Of a stretch of 64,000 bases of DNA, positions 55,914-64,000 are shown piece after piece. Every line of letters starts with the position of its first letter. Within the stretch, counting starts at the first letter, position 1. This DNA comes from Symsagittifera roscoffensis (Eukaryota; Xenacoelomorpha; Acoela; Convolutidae). Both the position numbers and the translations under genes were made by a program. The notes under the pieces are model-generated. The model saw nothing but the letters and a program-made list of their open reading frames with translations, was not told where the DNA came from and searched no databases. The stretch is taken from assembly GCF_963678635.1 (NCBI RefSeq), contig NC_087063.1, positions 13,023,006 through 13,087,005 on the forward strand, in the 5' to 3' direction.

Positions 55914-56264
55914 AGCTTTGACTCAAGTGAGTAGTTAAATGATCAATCAGGATCTAGAAAAGAAGTCACAAATATCACACTTGTCAGTTTCACCTTAACA
56001 GATATCGTTAAAATTTGCCTAAAAACAGTTCAGATAAAAAGATATTTATCCTAAAATTTATTAAAATCAATCGGTCTCTAAAATTTTGGAATTGACCTAA
56101 GATTGGACAGTCCAAACTTTGGATCTATTCCTAAGATCGTCATTCAGTTGTTCATGGTCACTAACCCCTTCTTACCCACGAATTTAATAACATAACACAT
56201 AACATAACATAACACACACTACACACAACTTAGTCTTTTAGCCTAACACCCTCTTGCACGTCAC
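55914..56264. other. Non-coding gap with ACATA microsatellite
   Basis: AT-rich spacer between ORF A and the upstream ORF fragments. A run of ACATAACATAAC and CACACTACACACA lies at about 56,192-56,230. No gene seen. Confidence 0.5.
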
Positions 56265-56827
56265 TCAGCCTATACTTAGGTAATATTTCTTTTGTAGATA
56301 TACTTGTATATTAGTATCAGAGAATATCACGTGTACAAGCGCATACAATTCCACAGGGGGCAGTCGTCCTCTGTTTGGATCGTACAGTGGAAGCGAGAGC
56401 TCCTTCACATCCATTTCCACGATGAAGTCTCTCAACCTCGTCAAGGGCAAGACTAGGTTCTCTGGGTCTACGTGTTGCCTCTCCGTTGTGACACCGCCGG
56501 AGGTAAGGCTGCTACGCCCCCTACTCCTGGTCGTTGCTTCCAAAGGAACTCTATGTTTTAATATTCTCTCTTAAAATCTGCCGCTAAGGCTGTCCTAAAA
56601 CTCATGTCTGCTGTGATTGCTATCGCACATGTTCTATTTGTCAGTATAAAATCACTGTCTGTTAGTATTATGTTACTTGAATATTCATTTGGTAGGTTAA
56701 AATATGACTCAACTACCCTCCCTATGTCAGGTTTCTTAGGTTCTTCGCCTGTTTCTGCTTCTAAGTCTCCTGTCTCTCTTGCTATTTTCAATTTTTTTAT
56801 TATTAGGTTTGCACGTCGGCCTTGCAA
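56265..56827 (-). pseudogene. Element copy 1, first ORF in two frames: unknown protein
   Basis: Two adjacent open frames, 56,558-56,827 and 56,265-56,543, are separated by a stop and a frame change. The first has no ATG and opens within the hairpin near 56,800-56,860. Blocks such as IGRVVESYFNLPNEYSSN and RLRDFIVEMDVKELSLPLY look protein-like, but I do not recognise them. No copy 2 counterpart is inside the window, so membership in the element is inferred from strand, GC content and adjacency. Confidence 0.35.
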
Positions 56828-56858
56828 CTATTGTAGCGACATGCAAACCTAATAATAA
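56797..56858. other. Hairpin with 18-bp arms at element copy 1 right side
   Basis: TTATTATTAGGTTTGCA and TGCAAACCTAATAATAA are perfect inverted repeats around a loop containing CTTGCAACTATTGTAGCGAC, the same 20-mer core as the left hairpin cluster at 47,259. Confidence 0.8.
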
Positions 56859-56929
56859 TTGCAAGGTCATAAAACACGCAACACACATTCGTGAAGACAG
56901 TCAAACGAGAGTAAAACAGCTAATTGAGA

Positions 56930-57400
56930 TTGTGATCGGAAGTATTGACAGAAAACCATTCCGAGTTGTAACGTTTGTGCCGCTACAGTCGTTACAAAGC
57001 GATTCCCGAGAACCACGAAGGGTGTTGGGACGTGACCAGCCTTCCGGAAAGAGACAAGACAGCTCTTGGCCGGGATTCAATTTAATCTGAGCGTTCTGGC
57101 CGAAGCCGTAAACAGTAACGTTTTTGTCGACCCGATGTTGAAAGGACCACACAAAAAACTAGCTTTGGAAGAGACGATTAAAATCATGTAGAGCTGTATT
57201 TAAACGCTGGCCAGTCGTTTTACAACCTAGCTTTTTTTCCCGTCGATATGTACTTCCGGGCAAATGTTACCTTACTATCGATGATCACTCCAAGGTCTTT
57301 TTCTTCTCTTGTATCAGTAACCTATTTAAGTCACATATAAAGTTAAGAAAATAGGCCTTATAACCTTTGGCTCATGAGTCAGGGACACTATCTCTTGTGT
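56930..57400 (-). repeat. Right flanking segment with CR1-like remnant, inverted relative to 46,686-47,320
   Basis: The minus strand shares ordered blocks with the left flank (see that entry). Beyond the shared part (57,270-57,350) it reads KDLGVIIDSKVTFARKYIS, a motif typical of the thumb/C-terminal region of CR1/L2-like ORF2. The flanks could therefore be oppositely inserted retrotransposon fragments and not termini of the multi-ORF element. Confidence 0.6.
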
Positions 57401-58629
57401 TTTCTACCTCAAGCGGTCGCAGCCAATTCGGTTCACCTGCGACATGAGACTACAAACCGTGTTACAGCTTAAAGGCTATTAACAAAAACCCCCACTCTAG
57501 AAATAAGAACGCCCCCATGCTCAGGTCTCAAAATACCCAAAACACACGAACGCCGTTAAAAACAGGGTCAAAACCCTACGTATATCGTTAGTTTTTATTG
57601 GACAGTGGACCTTTGATCCATTTCAGATATTTCAACCTAAGAACTCTCCCTAACTCAACAAAACAATATAAAACACACTCAAGAAATTTAATTTTGGTAC
57701 TTACATACCGACACGACCTCCAGAATTGAGTTACTAAAGTGTAAAGCAACTCTAGAATTGATTTGGTAATTAAGTATGACTCAGTAAGTTTGAAATAAAT
57801 GAAATTTAGCTCAAGACACAAGTTTGCTTTTTGAACCATTGGACAGCTTCAGCTGTCCACCTTTCCACTCAAGGTTCACTCCGGTACAATCGACTGTTTT
57901 TCTTTCTCTTTTCCAGCAATTTTGTCCTCCTGTCAAGAACAAGATAGCTCTACTCTCGTCATATAATTCCAGTAAAATTGCGACTAGCATTTCTACTCTA
58001 GCATATTTCAGCAACTTTCCCGCGATCACTACTCAATTCTTCTGATTGTTATTTTCTCGTATTTTCAGTTGTCGCGAGAAACTTGAGCATAACAGGCTTG
58101 ATTCGAATTTTTCAAAAATTACTTTTCTCCCCAAAATCCAGATCAAACGTTCAGCTCAAGGTCAAACTTCCAAACAAGACCGACTGGCAAATACTCCCCG
58201 GACTCAAGATCGAGGTCTTCATCGCGTGCCGTCGTCTGTCAGTGAGCCCCCTGAATGTTGAATGCGTCTCAAGAAACAGTGCCAGTGGTCATTAACTGAA
58301 GTTTGCAGCAGATTTAACTTTATCTACACCCCAAAATTCACAGCCATGCAAAATTGTCACATTAAAACTAAACAGCAATCAAAATGTGCATCTACATGCA
58401 CCCTGGATTCCAGCTTTATAAGTTATTCAATTAACTTTCTTTTGTCTTGTCCAATCAGAAAATTGTCATGCAACATTTTGATTTATGTAGTAATTATAGT
58501 CCTTTAAAAAAAATATTTCCGTATGTTAAAATTTCTTTTCCGTGCACTCAGATTTCATCAGAGTTCACACTCAAGCCCGTTTTCTCCTCTCTCGCTCAAG
58601 ACTCAAGAACCAACTCCAGAGCATACTGC
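57400..58629. other. Spacer between element copies; no supported gene
   Basis: AT-rich. A short plus-strand frame ending near 58,295 (NKTDWQILPGLKIEVFIACR) is somewhat GC-rich and protein-like, but has no counterpart and no domain. I do not call it as a gene. Confidence 0.4.
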
Positions 58630-59125
58630 TCAATTCGCGCCCCCCGTCTTTGAGGTGCTCGGTCCGAATGCACTTGACGCCCTAATTTGCCTCGATAATT
58701 CTTCATCATCATCGGAACTGATCACGATCTCTTCCCACGCCTTCAGCTGCTTGTAGGCTCGCACCAAATCCCATTGCTCTTGCAACCTTTTTGCCTGTTT
58801 TGCTAAACTATTCACTTTAGAAACCCTGTTCAAAGTGAATAGTTTAGCTTTGAATAGAAACCCCCTGAGTTGTGGGTATAGCAAATACTTTGCACGCAGT
58901 CTCAAACAACTCAAGCCTCCGGCTATAGTCAATGGCATGTATCAATTCCACTGTTGGCCTCTTCGACTCCCGATACTTCGTTACATTCTCCTCAGTCCAT
59001 CGCAGCGCCAGCATCGAGCTCACCACGAAGAAAGTGACGTTCTGTTGATGGTCTGGTAGCCTTATTGACCGAATTTCCTCCACATCCCATATCAAGCAGA
59101 GGTTCGACTGCTCCGGATACCACAC
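58630..59125 (-). pseudogene. Element copy 2, ORF H homologue (broken)
   Basis: 58,844-59,125 aligns with ORF H of copy 1 (RLPDHQQNVTFFVV, LALRWTEENV, LELFETACKVFAIP). The frame is then interrupted by a 17-bp-arm hairpin near 58,801-58,850. An open stretch continues to 58,630 (acidic, SSDDDEELSRQ), which may be the diverged C-terminus. Confidence 0.55.
58801..58850. other. Hairpin with 17-bp arms inside element copy 2
   Basis: GCTAAACTATTCACTTT and AAAGTGAATAGTTTAGC are perfect inverted repeats around a 13-bp loop. No equivalent is present in copy 1 at this point. Confidence 0.85.
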
Positions 59126-59559
59126 TGTCTGTGCCAGACAATGACATAGGCATTCCTGTGCGTCAAGTTGATACTCCGGAGATTGCGCTCTCCCGAGGTT
59201 TCAAGCAGAGGTTCGAACTCCATCAATTTTGCGTGTCTCACGTCATCCTCATCCACAGCTTGGGCATTACTCGTTGTTTTCCCAATCGTACTCTGCCTCC
59301 CCAAGTCACTAGCATTCTCCTTCTCCAAACTCAAGAGCTCCTCTTCCCAGATCTCACTCAAGTCCTCCCTTCGATCTCCAGGCACCGCTCCTAGCATCTT
59401 CTGCAACAAACGATGTGAGTGATGCGGCATCCGCGCCAAGCGCACGCACTTGGGCGTTGAGAAAGCCTTGTCGATCAGCACCCACTGAGTTGATGCTTCC
59501 ACCATCGCCATGTGCAACGGATAGTGGCTTCCGCGCAGGTTAGCCATGACTGATTCCAC
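59092..59559 (-). pseudogene. Element copy 2, ORF G C-terminal homologue
   Basis: 155-aa frame matching the end of copy 1 ORF G (AFSTPKCVRLARM, LLQKMLGAVPGDRREDL) and continuing without interruption into the region (DEDDVRHAKLMEFEPLLE) that in copy 1 is in a shifted frame. This shows the ancestral reading frame ran through. It ends out of frame with the ORF H homologue. Confidence 0.6.
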
Positions 59560-59805
59560 CAGAGACTTTGCATTCGTTGGTAGATTCTAGGCCTCGCTCA
59601 CGGGAAACCCCATTTCTGCCTCAAGACCAATTTTCCATCCCCTGATGTGCTTCTGAATCATCTGCATCACTCCAGGCCAAACTCCACGCTAAACGCTGTC
59701 ACCAAATGGTGCTCAAAACCTAGCAACTCCAGTGACTGTAAATTACACATTCTGGAGAAGAATCCAAACGCCGTTGCGAAGTTCACGGTGGTGCTCGCGT
59801 AACAC

Positions 59806-60700
59806 TCAGCCACTATTTTTTACCTCGCTCTTCTCCTTCTCAGTGATGTCACCAAACAAGGTAGCCAGGTCCTCCCTTTGAAAGGATTTTATCCGGACAC
59901 AAGATCGTCCGTCACAGGAATGTTCTCCACCTCCACTCGCTAGATCAAGACAACTGCCCAGCTCCATCTTCTTTATCGACTTATCCGGCTTGCTCGTCAC
60001 TTCCTGGGGTTCCCCTCAGTGGGGCAGGATCAACTTATGTATCACGTTCAAGTTCCCCAGATCCTCGTCCCTACCTCGCTCCGTGACTTCTTCGTTTAGA
60101 CTCGCCTGGGGAAGTATGCATCAAGATAGTCTCAGCAACTTCCAGATAGTCCCCAGGTTCGTAGACAACACGTTGTCTTCGCCTCCCAGTCTCAGTTCCG
60201 CCTTCTTATTAGAACGCGTACGCCGATTACCTCTGGCATCTTCTCAAGTAGCAGACCTAGACTCGGTCTCTCCCTCTCCGTCTGATCAACCTCGACTATT
60301 TTCTCTGTCCAGAACTTCAAAAATTGCACCACCTCAAAATTCATATAGGCAGCCCCGGCCTCCGGATCCAAGAAAGGGTTTTAGGCCATCCCCACCACAC
60401 CGGATACGTACTGGTACTCCCCCCGCTTCGAGTGGTCTGCGAATAATCTTCGGCCAGAGCCATGTTATGATGCACGTCATGGTCCTCGCCGAACTTCTTG
60501 TTGGAGAACGTCTGATTTTCATCAAGCTTTCCATGGTTCTCCAGAGACTGCCTCGAACCATCTCCCTTAGCGATCCCAGTACTCTGGCACACGTTCAAGA
60601 TGACGGCTGAGACTCGCCTTTCTATTGCTTTATTTCCTATTACTTTCTGACTACATGCCTGGAGGGTGATGTCTGGTATCACTGACATGATCCATCTCAA
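59806..60700 (-). pseudogene. Element copy 2, ORF G middle homologue, multiply broken
   Basis: Reading in changing frames gives EYQYVSGVVGMA-stop-NPFLD, matching KPYSYVSGIIGIAYNTFL of copy 1, followed by a charged stretch without counterpart in copy 1 (about 59,806-60,330). Several stops interrupt it. Confidence 0.55.
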
Positions 60701-60739
60701 GAAATAGGTGCCATCTTTCCTCCATGCCAGAGTTAGTCC

Positions 60740-61522
60740 CTAATTGTCTCGAGCAACAAGCTGCCTCAATATCTGACACACGCGCAAGCCTTTGTCGCCT
60801 AACCTGGGTCTGTCGCATAAAGTCAGCATCTCCAGCGCCCCTCCTGCCAAGCTACACGTGAACATCAACTGTCCCGCCGTTCTGACAAAAGGATTCGCCA
60901 TCATTGGTTGTGACGATGAGGATGCCCTCATCTCATCTTCAAAATACTCAAGCAGCAAAATCTCGAAAATGTGTCCTGGCTGATTCCCCAACTCCAGCTT
61001 ATTCACTTCAGCTCTTTGTTGGGTAGCCCAATTCCGACGCTTCCTGGATATTCCGCGATCAAGGCAGCTTTCTAATTCTTTCATTGTTTCTAGGGCTATC
61101 CACCAGGAGCGAGCGGTGTTTCTCGTTGCCCCTCTCTCAAGAGGGTCATTTCTCACTTATTGTTTCTCTACACTCTGGAACCAATCTTTGCCAATGTCTA
61201 TTTGCCACATTTGTCAACTGGTAGAACCCTTTTTTGCATTCGCCTTCTGAGGTTTGAAATCTTTTTCCATCCCTGGAGTCGTCGAGGCCTCCATTTCAAC
61301 CAACACTTCCGCCAACCTCCTGACCCATGAATTGCCTTTGTACGCCATTGTCTTCCACCTCGCTAGAACTATGGGAGCCGTCGCTTTCAAGTTCTTTTCC
61401 GAAACCTCCTCCGTGGAAGGACTCGCCTCTTCTACCTCCCGTTTCATTTTCTTAGACCTTATTTCTCCGCTCGGGGGTGTAGTCACAATCATCACTGATT
61501 CCACTTCATTGAATAGATCCAT
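60740..61522 (-). pseudogene. Element copy 2, ORF G N-terminal homologue, in two frames
   Basis: 61,214-61,522 (IVLARWKTMAYKGNS, GMEKDFKPQKANAKKG) and 60,740-61,156 (ILLLEYFEDEMRASSSS) align in order with ORF G of copy 1. They are separated by a frame break near 61,160-61,210. Confidence 0.6.
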
Positions 61523-61573
61523 TTATCCCGACTCTTGCCTCCCCCTTCTCTAACCTCAAGAATATTATTAACT

Positions 61574-62366
61574 TTAATTATAAATCAGTTTTACTCTTAT
61601 CATCAATTTTAATCTTAGTTTCCTTATTTTCAGTTTTTCATTTGGAGTAGAGCTATCTTTACATGATTTGTCCTCGGCACTCTGCTTCTGTTCCCTCAGT
61701 CTACCATCTTCTCTAGCAACTCTCCTCTCGCTTTCTCTTCTAGTCCAGTGGCCATCAGGACAAGTTCTCCAAATCCCATCGCAGTGTCCCACAACTCCTC
61801 TTTGAAATCGCCCAACTTGACTTTGCGTTCCACTTTCTGGTTAAATTCGCTCAAGATGTCCTGCCATGCCTTCTCATCCCGCGTGCTCAGGAGCATCCAC
61901 TTAACTCCTTCAAAGGCGTTTTTTCTCTCATTTCATTGCTCAAGAGCACCATCCCCATGTTAGAGAGTTCACTCGACAGAGGCAGCTCAAGATTTTTGCG
62001 GGGACACCCCAAGGGTGGTTTGGCTGTGTCCGCCCAGTCATTACCACTCAAGTCTTGTAGCAGTTCACGCGTGGTGCCTGGCCTGAAATTCCAGGTCACC
62101 GCTCCTTCTTCTGCTTTAGTCCCTAACTCCATTTCTTCACCGGCTTCGCTGAGGATTTTGTCCATACTTTCCCTCTCTCCTGACTCCGCTTGATCTCTCT
62201 CCAATGCATCCTTGAATCTAATTTCTACGGAAAGGCTTCTTCTATCCCCTGGCGTGCCGACTGACAAAAATGAAGGTTGTGTTGGATCCGTTGTTTTTTG
62301 TTCGAAGAGGATCGCAACTCCACCTCCTCCAACCCATAAGGTGCTAGACGTTTTCTCGTGCTGCAC
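61574..62366 (-). pseudogene. Element copy 2, ORF F region homologue
   Basis: Two overlapping frames. 61,887-62,366 is acidic and Ser/Glu-rich with VTWNFRPGTTRELLQDLSG. 61,696-61,896 contains VKLGDFKEELWDTAMGFG and GELLEKMVD, matching copy 1 ORF F. A frame break lies near 61,890. Confidence 0.5.
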
Positions 62367-62635
62367 GCCATGTCATCCTTCAGAGCTATGTGACCTTCCT
62401 GCATGATCATCCTCCCGTTGTCCCATACGGGCATTCTGCTCTCATGTCCAGCCTTCTCAAGCGTCTTTAGAACTTCCCTAACCTCATACTTAGGAGGCAT
62501 CGAACTCCGCATCTTCTTTGCTTGAGTAGTCCATGAATTTATTTTGATTTCGCAAGTGTGGAAATACACCGCAGCTGAAAATCCGATTAAAAAGGGGTCC
62601 CAACTGTCCGTGAACGCTTTCTGCTGCCGCTCCAC
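62225..62635 (-). pseudogene. Element copy 2, ORF E homologue
   Basis: 136-aa frame containing RLAPYGLEEVELRSSSNKKQ, aligned with LAPFGCHEIKVVHGEEEDR of copy 1 ORF E, and upstream FDSAVYF-like sequence in the position of NFVATMDTYFVG. The downstream end diverges. Confidence 0.5.
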
Positions 62636-62661
62636 TGCTTCTATTGCATGTATCGATCGGA

Positions 62662-63564
62662 CTATTCATTCCCAACGTCATCCGTTCTCACCGTCGGGAA
62701 CTCGGAAATCACGGCGGGTAGCAAATACCACTCAAGTATTGTTTCTAGCTCCTTTTTCATGAACTCAAAACTCTTCTTCCACGCCGGGATCCTCATGACC
62801 TCTCTCATGTTTCTGGCCACTGGATTCAAGTTCCAAAACTTCGGGTAGGCTTCGATGGGACCTTTTCGTTTTCCCCCATCCTGCGCTGCAGCTGGCCCCT
62901 GAAGTTGAGCACTATTATTTCTGGATCCTTCACTCCCGAACAGCACGGTTTCGCTCACCTGTGCTCTCAAGCCTTCCTGCTTACACCAATTCAGTGTGCT
63001 GATTAAACTCACGTAAACCACTGAATGTCGATGCGCTGTCACAAGCGGATCCGGGAAGGCATACATTACGACTGGCCCGTAGACGTAGGTCACCACCTCA
63101 CCCAGTCCTCTGATCTTTTCCAAGGGGTCCGATCTCATCGCTAGACACATGTCGGTTAGGAAGGATATTCCTCCATTTGCCTCCCTCATCTCTTCTCTAG
63201 TCTTCAGATTTCTTTCCTCGCCTGTCAAGTACCGGTTCTGCATTAAGAGGTATAACAGCAGCAGTGTCTCTTGTCCGGCAGCACATTTGTAGGAATAAGT
63301 CTCCACACTTGCGTGGGCCTTTCTCACCGACAGTGGTTCGCCATACTTCTTTAATCGATGAAACGCCGTCAAGTTTCCAGGCGTCAAGAGTACCAGCGTC
63401 AAGTACCCGTCGATCGTGAGGGTCTCTACATCTCTGCTAAACATGTATGCCGGACCCATGTTGAACAAGGACCTGGGGTATACCAGAAATAGGCCAGTAG
63501 AAGGTTGATGGGCATGTTCAAGAGATCCTGCACAAACGCCACCACACATTTCTTCACCCAGCAT
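62662..63564 (-). pseudogene. Element copy 2, ORF C C-terminus plus ORF D homologue in one frame
   Basis: 300-aa frame aligned with the end of ORF C (LTIDGYLTLVLLTPGNLTAF; LTDMCLAMRSDPLEKIRG; VVTYVYGPVVMYAF) and, uninterrupted, with ORF D (STLNWCKQEG; AYPKFWNLNPVARN) and the start of ORF E (AVISEFPTVRT). It shows that the C/D frame break and the D/E stop in copy 1 are not ancestral. Confidence 0.65.
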
Positions 63565-64000
63565 GGATTCAAGAATCTCAAGATTTCGTACCTCTTCCTG
63601 GTCCTCAGCTCACCCTTCGCATGCTCACTCCAGAAACCGCCGACAGTGACCTCGTTGGCTGACGTGATAAATCTCCTCATTGTCATTTCTCTCTTCTCTG
63701 CGATCTTAAGCTGTTCCTTCAGAAACTCCCAGATCTGCTTAACCAGGGGAGGTGCGCTCTTCCTAGTCTTTTCTGTCACATTCTCCAGTCTTGGTGTTGG
63801 GAAAGGCCACCTCCCTTTCTCCTGCGTCAAACGTTATCTATTCCAGCTGCTTCTCGGCTGCCGCTACGTTCTTGCGTTACTTGTTCGGTCCTCTCGCGCT
63901 GCTGTTAGAGCTCGTTATCGTCAGATCCATGCTCCGAAACCACAGGCTGGCTGTCAGATGAGCTATCACTGGATGATCTTCCCCCACCTCAGGGTTGAAT
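63426..64000 (-). pseudogene. Element copy 2, ORF C middle homologue, runs off the window
   Basis: 63,426-63,830 (LVKQIWEFLKEQLKIAE, ANEVTVGGFWSEHAKGE) aligns with MITKIHAYLLKEVNLAE and MCQITLETFWTQEVKGQ of copy 1 ORF C. The last 170 bp, in another frame, read NPEVGEDHPVIAHLTASLWF, matching KPEIDDDHRVIVAMSNDLWF. The SGNH ORF would lie beyond the window's right edge. Confidence 0.6.

Larger units (their letters stand above)
46690..57280 (-). mobile_element. Unclassified multi-ORF element, copy 1 (approximate limits)
   Basis: A GC-richer block containing a chain of minus-strand ORFs (56,827 down to 48,510), bounded by segments related to each other in inverted orientation. The second ORF of the chain proper is an SGNH hydrolase. 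A colinear second copy of the downstream ORFs lies at 58.6-64 kb. I recognise no reverse transcriptase, integrase, transposase, helicase or polymerase in it. The true ends are uncertain: the inverted segments may be termini, or unrelated retrotransposon fragments. Either an unknown transposon or an integrated virus-like element would fit. Confidence 0.5.

Noticed and set aside
57811-58295. Short ORFs on both strands between the element copies
   Set aside because: No counterpart in either copy, no domain, AT-rich context; chance frames.

Overview
This is nuclear DNA from a metazoan, most likely an invertebrate. It holds spliced genes with GT-AG introns, animal-type families (menin, a TspanC8 tetraspanin, a calcium-channel alpha2-delta-like protein) and several transposon classes. 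The background is AT-rich. The last quarter (about 48.5-63.8 kb) is visibly more GC-rich and is filled by an unrecognised multi-ORF element. I cannot name the species. All four minus-strand host genes have a pyrimidine-CAG acceptor 8-41 nt before the start codon, which would fit spliced-leader trans-splicing or short 5' UTR exons.

Layout. 0.6-7.8 kb: a nearly intact, young Ty3/Gypsy-type LTR retrotransposon with 258-bp LTRs differing at one base, a 5-bp target duplication, and pol split between RNase H and integrase. 7.8-16 kb: gene-poor repeats (a foldback, degenerate tandem repeats, a tRNA-Cys-like relic, one possible orphan exon). 16.1-19.6 kb: two intronless minus-strand housekeeping genes, CDP-diacylglycerol synthase and NAE1 (NEDD8 E1 regulatory subunit). 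19.7-22.3 kb: AT-rich DNA with a 170-bp tandem repeat. 22.3-32.9 kb: a plus-strand alpha2-delta-like gene in at least 13 exons, with a 25-nt microexon, a GC-AG intron and a hAT-type MITE in an intron. 33.2-40.2 kb: a three-exon minus-strand TspanC8 tetraspanin. Its 5.5-kb first intron holds a dead Jockey-like retrotransposon, tandem repeats and a 160-bp-arm near-perfect palindrome beside the donor site. 40.8-42.9 kb: intronless menin. 43.5-44.05 kb: a truncated CR1/L2-like retrotransposon. 44.3-46.7 kb: an intact hAT transposon with perfect 8-bp target duplications.

46.7-64 kb is the most unusual part: two diverged copies, in tandem and both on the minus strand, of an element I cannot assign to a known class. 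Copy 1 (about 48.5-56.8 kb) has a chain of ORFs. One carries a clear SGNH/GDSL hydrolase domain; the next carries a possible second, degenerate SGNH-like block. Copy 2 (about 58.6 kb to beyond the window) is colinear with the downstream part of copy 1 but more broken. Neither copy shows a reverse transcriptase, integrase, transposase or polymerase that I can recognise. Copy 1 is flanked by segments related to each other in inverted orientation. Conservation of ORF order and sequence between the copies shows they descend from a coding ancestor.

The host genes are unrelated housekeeping or signalling genes, and I see no pathway linking them.
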